A stretch of 64,000 nucleotides of DNA from Psococerastis gibbosa (taxonomy: Eukaryota; Arthropoda; Insecta; Psocodea; Psocidae). Of this stretch, positions 1 through 8,692 are shown piece after piece. The first letter of the stretch is position 1; each line of letters opens with the position of its first letter. The DNA lies in NCBI GenBank assembly GCA_963971405.1, contig OZ020487.1, positions 38,165,039 through 38,229,038 on the forward strand, written 5' to 3'. The notes beneath the pieces are model-generated. The model searched no databases, was not told the origin of the DNA, and saw only the letters and a program-made list of their open reading frames with translations. The translations under genes and the position numbers were made by a program.

Positions 1-49
1 TAGGCCACCTTATTTCTATTCCGAAATCCTTGGCTACTTTGCTGTCTAC

Positions 50-355
50 TTATGACATGAGCAAACAAACGCACCTTCTCGTATTGTAATAAGATTCACA
101 AATCAGAAACCACGTGACTCGCAAGACGATTTCCCGCGTTTTTGCGCAGTCACAATTTCCACGACCGTCCCTTATTTTACACTGTAAAGTACACCTTCCG
201 TGATAGCAACTGAAGAGGCGAATGGTCTCAAAAATAGAAATCATCTCATCCAAAATGTACATGGAGTCAGGGCATTGATACTCAGGCTCTGCCACAGAAG
301 CTGCTAACTCGCCTATTATTACGGTAGGTACTAAAATTATAAATATTTCAATCAT
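50..355 (-). CDS. candidate cysteine-rich secreted peptide (unrecognised)
   Basis: The ORF of 101 codons opens with an ATG preceded by A at -3. Residues 1-22 look like a signal peptide: a hydrophobic core (IFIILVPTVII) followed by a small-residue AASVA cleavage context, so the mature chain would start at Glu23. The mature part has nine cysteines (28, 50, 55, 59, 68, 70, 86, 95, 97). The spacing C55-x3-C59 then C68-x-C70 recalls cystine-stabilised alpha/beta peptides, but one expected cysteine is missing. No family is recognised. It may be one exon of a larger gene or a chance ORF; no polyadenylation signal or splice site was confirmed. Nothing in the window repeats it, which argues against transposon origin. 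Confidence 0.33.
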   Translation of the reverse strand: MIEIFIILVPTVIIGELAASVAEPEYQCPDSMYILDEMISIFETIRLFSCYHGRCTLQCKIRDGRGNCDCAKTREIVLRVTWFLICESYYNTRRCVCLLMS

Positions 356-424
356 TTTGAACGTTAGCCTATATTCTAGGCTACTATACAGACGTTTTTT
401 TTTAAATTCTGTTTAGATCTATAC

Positions 425-565
425 TGCGGGCCCACTATGGCGATAATTTTTAATCTTAACCTGGGATTAAAAATCTAAACAAGATAGTTTTTGAATAGAA
501 AGTGCTATTCAAAATTGTTTTGTATACTATTTTAACCCCAAGAATAAGTTATTACTAAACGGCAT
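425..565. mobile_element. MITE-like repeat, 'AACCCCAAG' family
   Basis: This stretch is similar to 36085-36215, sharing ACTATGGCGAT, the blocks around AATTGTTTTGT, and the ending AACCCCAAGAATAAGTTA. Related palindromic segments lie at 25500-25610 and inside 2784-2948. No target-site duplication was resolved. The flanks (360-424 and 566-1037) are AT-rich and show no gene. Confidence 0.45.
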
Positions 566-1037
566 CGTAGGCATAATTTTAAATGCCGAACAGTATTTTA
601 GTAATTTATATTTGCAGTAATTTTATTAGGTACCTAATTATTATTATTTTTATAATTTCTATTATTTATTTTATTTTATTATTGTTTAGTAGCTCTTTTA
701 AAATAGACGATCTTTTGCTTGATGAATCAATATACATATTTTACTGTAATCGGAGTGCTCGTTTATGGTACAAAGTCGATTTTGACAGGAAATATCGATC
801 GTAGACCCATCAGAAATGGCAATTAAATTGGCATGAATTGCATAAACATTGCTATGTATGACATATGGCCTTCACTAACACCAATTGGCCACAGATCTGC
901 AACTCCTTTCGCAGGACTACCACACTAATAGTTTTTTGTACAAATCAAATTTAATAATTGTGACCAATCATCAACATATCAGATTTTTTTCGATTTCTCC
1001 TAATGTTTCTGACAACTGTACGATTGATGCCGATTAT

Positions 1038-1177
1038 AGGCGGGGATTCCACCAACGTCAATAGTGAGAGTAAATGTTTTTTGACGTGGTAGCAGACAGT
1101 TTTAGACAGTCTAAAAATGTCTGCTACCACGTCAAAAACATTTACTGTCACTATTGACGTTGGTGGAATCCCCGCCT
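1038..1177. mobile_element. palindromic MITE, GGCGGG family
   Basis: A near-perfect inverted repeat. It begins GGCGGGGATTCCACCAACG and ends with its complement, CGTTGGTGGAATCCCCGCC. The centre holds the family core GACGTGGTAGCAGACA and its mirror image, TGTCTGCTACCACGTC. It has no coding capacity. The same core occurs at 2.1, 13.6, 17.1, 37.9, 56.1 and 60.5 kb. Confidence 0.75.
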
Positions 1178-1439
1178 CATGAGATTTTTGATGTTTACAG
1201 TTTTAAAGCTTTTCCCTCTCCGAGTGTCTCTTAATTGTAGCGCAGTATTTTTCACCAAGAAAGAAAATTGCCTTTATTTTCCATATGAGCGAATTTTGAG
1301 CCTTTAGGCCCACTCTTACAATTAACCCAACAATTAACTCTTACAATTAACAACAGGGGAACCTGTAGAAAAAATTAAATCGGCTGGTTGCTTATCCGAT
1401 GTTGAAAACTGTAAATTTATTTCCCTTACCCCCTCTCCT

Positions 1440-1625
1440 ACTGATTAAGGACTCGATTTATTTATTTTTTATTTAAAAAAAAAAAGTTAATTGCGTACAA
1501 ACAGTTTAATGAATGTATCCGATTAACCTCTTGAATCGCCTCACTAAGTAACCTTATGGGTACTTGTGGCGAATTACGACACGTCTCCGTTTCTCAGCAG
1601 AAACCAGTTAACGAAAAAATAGCCA
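1440..1625 (-). mobile_element. A-box SINE-like repeat (SINE-B), diverged copy
   Basis: It matches 27175-27345: a poly-A/T-rich tail, GCGTACAAACAGTTTAATG, then ACGACACGTCTCCG. On the minus strand the family begins with a tRNA-like A-box (TGGCCAGGTGGTAACG), but this copy is cut before the head. It lies just upstream of the small secreted ORF at 1637. Confidence 0.55.
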
Positions 1626-1636
1626 TTATTGTCACC

Positions 1637-1774
1637 ATGGAAAAATATACCGTTCTGATTGTTTCTATAACAGTTTGTTTGTCATTGTCTGCATCGCAAG
1701 CAAGCGGAACCTACAGCAGTGCTGCCTGCTGTTTACTAGGCCAAAAAAGCTGTAGGGCTGTTACACCGTTTTGA
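1637..1774 (+). CDS. candidate small secreted peptide, 45 residues (unrecognised)
   Basis: The ATG at 1637 sits in an excellent initiation context (GTCACCATGG). Residues 1-24 form a typical signal peptide: Lys3, then the hydrophobic VLIVSITVCLSLS, then ASQASG. The short remainder contains an adjacent Cys-Cys followed six residues later by a third Cys, and ends in PF before a TGA. A splice-donor-like AAGTAAGT lies about 30 bases after the stop, so a spliced 3' UTR is possible. The Cys-x6-Cys spacing resembles some arthropod neuropeptides, but no dibasic cleavage or amidation signal is clear, so no family is assigned. A longer upstream frame from 1556 exists, but its codons come from the adjacent repeat. 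It may be fortuitous. Confidence 0.33.
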   Translation: MEKYTVLIVSITVCLSLSASQASGTYSSAACCLLGQKSCRAVTPF

Positions 1775-2080
1775 AAGGAAGGTGGTATAGTAATCAGCAA
1801 GTCTAAGTAAGTTGAGGACAGCTCGATGGTATTCATAGATTCAGCATTCAGCCGCTCACGAGGTGGGGCCTCGCTCCTTCAGGAATGACTCTTGAAAACC
1901 TTGCACACGTCGCATCGGCTAGATTTACTTATTCACAAAGCTAGACCCTAAATATTTGTATCTGAAATTTAATAATAACTTAGCTGAGGTTTAAATTTCG
2001 CAGTGGATAATAATATAATACCATACCATACATTAATTTGTCGAAAAAAGACAATCGTTTTGAAAACAAGAAATGATAAT
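1775..2080. other. unassigned AT-rich stretch
   Basis: No ORF, repeat family or RNA gene recognised; it contains only the donor-like GTAAGT near 1806. Confidence 0.5.
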
Positions 2081-2248
2081 TTAGGTGCCCATTCCACATA
2101 CGTACAACGTCAACGAAAAATTGAAAAATGACGTCAAAATGACGTAAATTGACGTGGTAGCAGAATTTTTAGTATGTCTTTAATGTCTGCTAAAACGTCA
2201 TTTTTCAATTTTTCGTTGACGTTGTACGTATATGGAATACCCCCCTAA
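2081..2248. mobile_element. palindromic MITE, GGCGGG-related family
   Basis: Long inverted repeat. The left end is TTAGGTGCCCATTCCACATA and the right end is its diverged complement, ending CCCCCCTAA. The arms share ATTGAAAAATGACGT, and the centre carries GACGTGGTAGCAGA opposite TCTGCTAAAACGTC. A close relative lies at 13561-13716. There is no coding capacity. Confidence 0.75.
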
Positions 2249-2783
2249 ATACCTCATCAATTTAACAAAATTCATTCTAGTCCTAGAATATTATTTACCA
2301 TTACTAACTTAAAACTATAACTATAATTGGGTTAAAAAAAAAGGTCCGCCCCGAGGGAATGTACCTGTACCAAACTGAGTGGTAATACAATAGAAATTGA
2401 AGCGTCTAGCTAGAGGCCAAGAGGTGCAACTGACAAAAATAAACATTCGAGACAATTGAGACTATATTTTGTAACTCAATTGCAAATGTTTAGGTATACC
2501 CCTTTTCCTTGAATTCGAACATTGTCTAAATGACAGATACCGATGTGCCTGCTGGTTTCTAGGATAAAGAGCTGCTACAGTAACAGCATGGTGCGCTTAA
2601 TTCCAAAACTAAAAAAATGTCACTTGCACCCCTTCAAAAATTAAATAGGCTACATCAACATAGATTTCTATCCTCTGTGTTTGCCACTAATTAATACAAA
2701 GATTGTTTCAATGTGAATAAATGCCGAATAAAGTACTAATTTCTGTAATAGTTAGTTTATTAATTAATATTTACATTACCTGA
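2249..2783. other. unassigned AT-rich stretch
   Basis: No convincing ORF and no repeat shared with the rest of the window; anonymous intergenic sequence. Confidence 0.5.
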
Positions 2784-2948
2784 GCAGCCTGCAGCCTGAT
2801 CGAGGCGAATATAATACCGGGGTTAAATAAGCACCTAGGATTATAACTGTAAACAAACAAATTTTGAATAGCATTATCTTGTTTACATTTTTAATACCAG
2901 GGGATTAAATAAATACCGGTATTATAATCGCCTCGATCAGGCTGCTGC
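2784..2948. mobile_element. TIR element with CAGCCTGATCGAGGCG ends
   Basis: Terminal inverted repeats of about 30 bp: CAGCCTGATCGAGGCGA on the left and its complement, TCGCCTCGATCAGGCTG, on the right, with near-matching TATAATACCGG inside. The interior (GTAAACAAACAA, GTTTACATTTTTAATACC) resembles the repeat at 425-565. Confidence 0.65.
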
Positions 2949-3179
2949 TGGCTACTATAAATTTAAACAATTCCAGTGTGAAAGTTCCAGGGTACTAATG
3001 AGTCACATAAATTAATTAAACCACTATTCACAGACCTATTACCTACTTACATAGGCCTACTTACTTACTAGCTAAATAACTTATTGTAATTTTGTACTTA
3101 TATTTTTATATTTTAATGTGTAACATAACTTGTCACCGAATCTAATTTTATGATGTGTTCAATGGAATTGGTACAATGT

Positions 3180-3538
3180 TGTTGTTGTTGTTTCTAACGC
3201 CTGCTTTCAGCATTTCTGCTTTAAGCGACCCTGTCAGCCTGGCGGGTGGAGTGAGTCTGTTTGTTAACTTGAGGCACCCTAAGGGCAGACTCTTTCACCT
3301 CGGGGAAAGGGGAGTTGACTGACAGGGTGGACCTCCTGATTATAGTGGATTCCAAACCACTTGGGGAACATGGTAAAGTCAGACGATTAAATCGGAGGTG
3401 ACCAGGACTCGACTTATACTGCCTAAGCGCGTTATCATGTCCCACCAGGTTCCCCTGCCAACGCTGTGCACACTACCAAGTTGCCGCAGTTTGAAACATA
3501 CTCTGCTCTAATGGAATCAACATGGTAAGGCCGTTGGC
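3180..3538 (-). mobile_element. 5S rRNA-derived SINE, long form, full length
   Basis: Read on the minus strand, the element starts GCCAACGGCCTTACCATG. This mirrors the 5' end of animal 5S rRNA (GCCAACGACCATACCACG as I recall it). The body is shared with the other copies (AAGTGGTT...GAATCCACTATAATC) and the 3' tail is (CAA)n, seen as (TTG)n at 3180. A 14-bp target-site duplication, AATTGGTACAATGT, flanks it at 3166-3179 and 3539-3552, which is direct evidence of retroposition. Confidence 0.8.
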
Positions 3539-3954
3539 AATTGGTACAATGTACTGTTTTGTACAATAAAAAATACATACCTACAAATACGATGTAATAG
3601 CAATACTAACTTGGTCTGGTAGATCAGTTTGCAAGGACTGAGGTATATGCGTGTAAGTGGCATACTGAATGAAGACGGTATATTTTTTAGTTGATTATTC
3701 TGTAGGGCTGGGGTGGGCTCATCTGAAAGTCTTATAGTAAGCTAATTATCAAGGTCTGGGACATCGCCGAGGGGTCGTCCAAAACTATCAGAGGATAGAG
3801 CTAATTTGATATAAGTCTTCAAGTCTTGGGGGGGCGGAGGGCGCAGTTATCAGAATACTAAGGACGAAAGTTATCATAGGACCCTGAAAAGCTGAATTTA
3901 AAACTGTATCAAATCGCAAATTTTCCACCATGACTGGGTCACCAAAATGTTTTA

Positions 3955-4085
3955 GGCTTCGATGGCCAGGTGGTAACGTGCTTGTACTTGTGTGTGTCTC
4001 TTCATGCCATGCAATCGGAGACGTGTCGTAACTCAACACGGGTACTAATCTGCATGCTGATGAGGTTAGGGCAGGGGCCCTCACG
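3955..4085 (+). mobile_element. SINE-B, 5' part
   Basis: It begins TCGATGGCCAGGTGGTAACG, carrying the tRNA-like A-box TGGCCAGGTGG, and runs to ATGCAATCGGAGACGTGTCG. The 3' half and tail are missing. The same head occurs at 35015. Confidence 0.55.
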
Positions 4086-4202
4086 TTCTTCTTCAGCTAA
4101 CCCTCGTACTTGGCTGGTACGCCATTTGACGCAATAACTGCCCTCACCTGGATGATGACATACAATTTAAAAAATTCACATTCTCAGTTATATAGGCTAA
4201 TA

Positions 4203-4614
4203 TATACTGAATATATCGCTCAGCATGCACGAGAAAAGTGACACATTTCAAAAAATTGCAAAATTGAGTTATTTATACAAAAATGTTGAGAAAAATATAG
4301 CGAATTTTATGAATGTAGTGTCACATGTCTAGTTTAATTTGTTTCCATAAGATTGCGTTTTTTCACTGATCCATTGTCAAGTTTGACTACTTCGGGTTTG
4401 GCAATACTGACATAATTCGGAATGTGCTCCAGGCGTTGACGTGGTAATTACACTTCTCTTTCAAGCAAACTGTCATAACTCAAAGGTATTAAGTGCCTCG
4501 ATAGTACTAAAAGTAAAAACTAAAAAATGATCAGAACTAAATTTTGATTTATCTCAAAAGTCAATATTTAGAAATGTGTCACTTTTCTCGTGCATGAGCG
4601 ATATATACAGTATA
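4203..4614. mobile_element. Tc1/mariner-like MITE
   Basis: Terminal inverted repeats of about 45 bp. The left end reads TATATCGCTCAGCATGCACG then AGAAAAGTGACACATTT. The right end is the complement (AAATGTGTCACTTTTCTCG then TGCATGAGCGATATATA). The outermost bases are TA-rich, so a TA duplication is plausible. No transposase ORF; nonautonomous. Confidence 0.65.
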
Positions 4615-4900
4615 TGAATAGATCTCTGTAACTGATTTGCTTCCTTATTATTGTGTCGACTAAGTTTTATATTGGTGAATAAAGGTAATGTAATATAGAT
4701 AATTAAATTTGTAATTTTTTTCCTAGCCTCATTTGGACTTTGAATTTAGCCACAAGCCAAAAAAGAGAGTGAGTACAATTTTTTTTAACAGTTTTTTTGC
4801 AATTTTTAGTTTGAAGAATTATAATACATCTGTAACCATACAATAATAATTAATATTTTAATAAACCTACAGTACAATGTAATATATTCATCGTATACAT

Positions 4901-5230
4901 CAGGGGTTCCCAAATTTTTTTGTCAGTGGACCACTAGATTATTTTCTGATTTTCCATGGACCACCATAGCTTCGAGTGGAAAATCGACAAATTCTGGGAT
5001 GATTTGTGCCTACAATTACATGCTAACATTTGATTGAATGTATAGGACTGGTATCGGTAGGATTTTATAGTTCAGTGCCAAGACTTACTGTATTTTACTA
5101 TTGCCTCAAATTTCCAATAACTCAGCTGATTTATTTTCTTATTTCTTACTTTGGTCCGTGGACCACCTAATATATTATGTCTGTGGACAACCGGTGCGGT
5201 GGTCCATGGACCACAGTTTAGGAACCCCTG
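4901..5230. mobile_element. hAT MITE
   Basis: Ends are CAGGGGTTCCCAAA and GTTTAGGAACCCCTG, the classic hAT pattern. The 8-bp duplications are GTATACAT (4893-4900) and GTATAAAT (5231-5238), with one mismatch. The inside has GTGGACCAC-type subterminal repeats and no ORF. Confidence 0.85.
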
Positions 5231-5238
5231 GTATAAAT

Positions 5239-6065
5239 CATTGGTTCGAGTTCGGATGAAGGAATTAGAAAGGCGAGTTAAGTGATTGGAGAGAAGCAAA
5301 GTGTAGGCAATGGAAGCACCCTGGAATTTAGCAAGTCAGCAAGGGCCGTTTTGTCATACATTACCATTGTATTTAAATATATTTCACCAGATTTGAATTC
5401 ATACATGAATGGCGGGAAAATTCCTGCGCAAACTCAGTTCACTCGACCCATATTATCTAAAATCGATTTTCATGTTGATTTTAATAATGGATTCCATAAT
5501 GTTCTATGATTCTGGAACACTTAAAAGGAAATGTCTGTGAATCTGTGATTGATATCATACACTCGTATCCTACATTACGTGTACTCTACATTGATGACAT
5601 GCAGACATCGTATACATTGATTACATGCAGACATATATAATACAATGATAAATTTATTACAGCTGCATTCATTGGGGCCCGTCGTCTATTTATAAATTGC
5701 CATACGTCCATTGTCCGGTAAAGGATCTTTTCTTTCTATAATTTAATACTTTAATGTAATACTTTATTATTATTAAATACCCCCCCCCCTCCCTAAATCC
5801 CATTTAAGTAAGTTGTTGCATACATTTTAATACTCGTTTCTTTTTGTCACCACATGACAATTACACATTGAATGAACGGTTTTTAACTTTGTAATTTTTA
5901 ATCATTAATTGTTATGTAAATAGGAAACACAAAACAAAGGGCCAATGCCTTAAGCGACAGATTATGTACATAAATTACTATAACTTCTATTTGTGTGTGT
6001 GTGTGTTGGTAATAATAATAATTGATAAAAAAATATTATGTGTTTATTGGAGCACTGTATACAGA
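5239..6065. other. unassigned stretch
   Basis: Anonymous AT-rich sequence with a short C-run near 5782 and a small (TG)n tract near 5994-6005. No gene or named repeat recognised. Confidence 0.5.
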
Positions 6066-6135
6066 AGGTAGTACCCAGAGCATATTTTAAGGAAGCCCCA
6101 GTGAAGTGATTTTGCCCCCTAATTTTGGGCATATT

Positions 6136-7890
6136 CTTCTTCTTCTTCCGGCTCTACAGCCCTTGGTGGGCTTTGGCCTGCTCGACAACACTCCTCCATT
6201 CTTCTCGGTTTTGCACAACGCTCCACCATCTGGAGACTCCCAACTCGCGAAGGTCATTCTCTAACTCGTCCTTCCAGCGGTTTCTTGGCCGTCCTGGCAG
6301 TCGTCTTCCCGTCATGCTTGCTTTGTACATTTTTCGTGGCATGCGTTCTTCAGACATCCTTACAACGTGTCCCAGCCACCTTAATCGTTGTGCTTTAATG
6401 AACCTTACTATGTCTTCTCCGTTGAGAGCGGCGTCGATTTCAGCGTTGTGTCTTATACGCCATTCTCCGTACTCGTAAAGGGGTCCATATATCCTCCTTA
6501 TTATCTTTCTTTCGAGTACACGTAGTTTGTTGGCATCGTTTACAGTGAGATTCCAGGTTTCCGATCCGTATGTTGCAACTGGTCTTATAAGGGTTTTGTA
6601 TATTCGTAGTTTTGTGGCTCTAGAGATAAGTCTTGACTTGAGCAATTTTAGGTTGGCAAAATATGCTGTATTGGCTGCTGTTATTCTTCTGTCTATCTCT
6701 GCGCTAGTTTTGTTTTGATTGTTTACTTCTGCACCAAGGTAGATGAAGCTCTTTACATTCTCGAAAGCCATTCCTTGTACAGTCAGGTTGTCACTTCTCC
6801 GTCTCCTTTCTAACGCTGACATTACTAGATACTTAGTTTTTGAGACATTTATTTCTAGTCCAGCTCTACTCGCCTCTACACATAGTCTAGCAAGTATCTC
6901 TCCTAGTTGCTTCCTATTTTTAGTGATTATGACTATGTCATCCGCATATGCGCAGATCATTTGTGACTTGTATACAATTGTCCCACTCTCTACTATATTC
7001 TGTAACGCTGCTTGCAGTGCCAGGTTGAACAGTGTAGCTGAGAGGGCGTCTCCTTGTCGTACCCCTCTGCCGAGTGGGAATTCTTCTCCACATCGTCCGT
7101 CTATTATTACACTGGCTCTGGCGTTTTCCATAGTCATTTTTACTAGATTAACTAGTTTTTTTGGTATTCCTTGTCGGATCATTGTGTTATATAGGCTGTC
7201 TTTCCAAATAGAATCGAAAGCCTGTCTAAAATCCACAAAGAGCATGTGTAGGTCCGTATTATGCTCGTAGCATTTTTCCATAGTTTGCCGTACAACGAAG
7301 ATTTGGTCAACAGTTCCCCTGGCTGGTCTAAAACCACATTGGTACTCGCCTATTATTTCTTCTGCATACGGTGAGATTTTTCTTAATAGAAGATTTGAGA
7401 AAGTCTTGTAGGCAGTATTAAGGAGTGTAATTCCTCTGTAGTTATTGCAGTCCAACTTGTCGCCTTTCTTGTAAATCGGTACTATAGTTCCTGTTTGCCA
7501 TGCTTCCGGCATACATTCGTTTGCCCAGATCTTTGTAATAATGTCATGTAGTTCTTTTACAACCTCTGACCCAGAGTATTTTAGTATTTCACTGGTGATG
7601 CCATCTTTGCCTGGTGCTTTATAGTTATTCATCCTTTTTATGGCGTTTTCTACCTCTATTAGTGTTGGTGGGGGTATAAGCATTTCCGCAGTTTGTGGTA
7701 GTGGTTCTTCTTCTGGTGTAGTGTCGCTCTCTTTGTTGAGTAGTTCTTTGAAGTACTCGGTCCATCGTTCCATAATACTCTCCTCTTCGCCAAGTAGTTT
7801 CCCATTCTTATCTTTGCAACCGCTTAGTCTCGCCTTGTATTCTTTCCTGAACCAGTCTGTGTCTTTATAAAATAAATATAATATAAAATA
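6136..7890 (-). mobile_element. 5'-truncated RTE-like non-LTR retrotransposon
   Basis: On the minus strand the insertion runs from an AT-rich 5' junction (7890) to a (GAA)n tail (6136-6147) just after the RT stop codon. It is flanked by a perfect 30-bp target-site duplication at 6106-6135 and 7891-7920. The apurinic-like endonuclease expected at the N-terminus of RTE proteins is absent, so this copy was truncated on arrival. The open frame and perfect duplication indicate a young insertion. A more truncated copy is at 30993. Confidence 0.9.
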
Positions 7891-7965
7891 GTGATTTTGC
7901 CCCCTAATTTTGGGCATATTGCCCCACACCAATTGGGCAAAAATTTCAAATTCCAAGACTACCAA
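6154..7965 (-). CDS. reverse transcriptase ORF of RTE-like element (truncated)
   Basis: This ORF of 603 codons encodes the RT and C-terminal part of a non-LTR polyprotein, which would copy element RNA at a nicked target. Visible motifs: KAPGKDGI (116-123), YRGITLLN (176-183), GFRPARGT (211-218), FVDFRQAFDS (243-252, catalytic Asp), GVRQGDALSA (301-310), AYADDI (339-344, catalytic Asp pair), YLGAEV (409-414) and a C-terminal RLRWLGHVVRM. The YQCGFRP...DQIFVVRQ block points to the RTE clade. Residues 1-25 are not element sequence: 16-25 are the translated target-site duplication and 1-15 are flanking DNA. The true start was lost with the endonuclease. No stops or frameshifts interrupt the RT part, but the product is not a host protein. 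Confidence 0.88.
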   Translation of the reverse strand: MVVLEFEIFAQLVWGNMPKIRGQNHYFILYLFYKDTDWFRKEYKARLSGCKDKNGKLLGEEESIMERWTEYFKELLNKESDTTPEEEPLPQTAEMLIPPPTLIEVENAIKRMNNYKAPGKDGITSEILKYSGSEVVKELHDIITKIWANECMPEAWQTGTIVPIYKKGDKLDCNNYRGITLLNTAYKTFSNLLLRKISPYAEEIIGEYQCGFRPARGTVDQIFVVRQTMEKCYEHNTDLHMLFVDFRQAFDSIWKDSLYNTMIRQGIPKKLVNLVKMTMENARASVIIDGRCGEEFPLGRGVRQGDALSATLFNLALQAALQNIVESGTIVYKSQMICAYADDIVIITKNRKQLGEILARLCVEASRAGLEINVSKTKYLVMSALERRRRSDNLTVQGMAFENVKSFIYLGAEVNNQNKTSAEIDRRITAANTAYFANLKLLKSRLISRATKLRIYKTLIRPVATYGSETWNLTVNDANKLRVLERKIIRRIYGPLYEYGEWRIRHNAEIDAALNGEDIVRFIKAQRLRWLGHVVRMSEERMPRKMYKASMTGRRLPGRPRNRWKDELENDLRELGVSRWWSVVQNREEWRSVVEQAKAHQGL

Positions 7966-8296
7966 AAACTAGAAATTCGACAAAAAAGAAAAAATAGTCA
8001 AAAGTTACGTTGCCCGTCGTATTTATGGCGCCAATTTTGTTTTTAACGTGACCGAAGAAGCCATGGCAGCAGTAAAAAGGATAATAGACCTAATCTGAAC
8101 TGATTTATGGAGGGGGGGGGGGGGGTGGACACAAGCGAAATTTACACTATGTCGAATAGGATTTCAATTTGTGCCACCCAGTGAAAATTTCTTAAAATAT
8201 GCTCTGGTAGTACCTAATTCCATTTCATGCTGTGTAGTCCATTTTTCGCATTTCCATATCTGAGAGAATGTAAGCATTCAATGTCGACTCATGCCC

Positions 8297-8400
8297 GACA
8301 AGGGCGAATCCAGCCTAAAATTTAGATGGGGTCACAAGCTTTTTATAAGTTTAAAAGGTAATATTTTTGTTGAAAAGTTGAGTTTTATTCAATTTTTTTT
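8297..8400 (+). mobile_element. hAT MITE fragment, left end
   Basis: ACAAGGGCGAATCCAGCC followed by TTTAGATGGGGTCACAAG matches the left end of the element at 58144. The right half is missing. Confidence 0.5.
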
Positions 8401-8444
8401 TTCTACTATCGGAAACTTATAAATTTACTTATTTACCCTCTGAC

Positions 8445-8684
8445 CAGTGGCGGCGCTATGGGGGTGCCCGAGGGGGCCTGCCCCCCCCCCCCAACAGTTT
8501 CTCCGGCCCCTCCGGGGCCCCCCAGTTTTGTGATATTTTATACATCTTTTTAAATTGCAGAATTATTGAACGGTATACCTACTCCCAATGAAAAGTGTTC
8601 TGTTTTTTCATTGCCCCCCCCCCCCCCAGATAGAAGTCATGCCCCTCCACGGCCCCCGCCTTAAAATTTCTAGTGCCGCCACTG
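8445..8684. mobile_element. hAT MITE, CAGTGGCGGC ends
   Basis: Ends CAGTGGCGGCGCTA and TAGTGCCGCCACTG are inverted repeats. Flanking octamers CCTCTGAC (8437-8444) and CCCCTGAC (8685-8692) match at seven of eight positions. Two poly-C runs lie inside. Confidence 0.8.
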
Positions 8685-8692
8685 CCCCTGAC

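Larger units (their letters stand above)
6066..8215. mobile_element. older TIR element, split by the RTE insertion
   Basis: Left end AGGTAGTACCCAGAGCATAT and right end ATATGCTCTGGTAGTACCT are inverted repeats continuing through TTTTAAG to a CACTG-like segment. Without the retrotransposon at 6136-7890 and one copy of its duplication, the element would be about 365 bp. The 7921-8215 part includes a run of G at 8109-8123. Confidence 0.6.

Noticed and set aside
6125..7870. Plus-strand ORFs of 60-175 codons (6125-6478, 6743-7270, 7640-7870)
   Set aside because: They are antisense shadows of the RTE reverse transcriptase on the minus strand.
6154..7965. Calling the RT ORF a host gene (for example craniofacial development protein 2-like)
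   Set aside because: Such annotations are misnamed RTE products; the duplication, GAA tail and truncation identify a retrotransposon.
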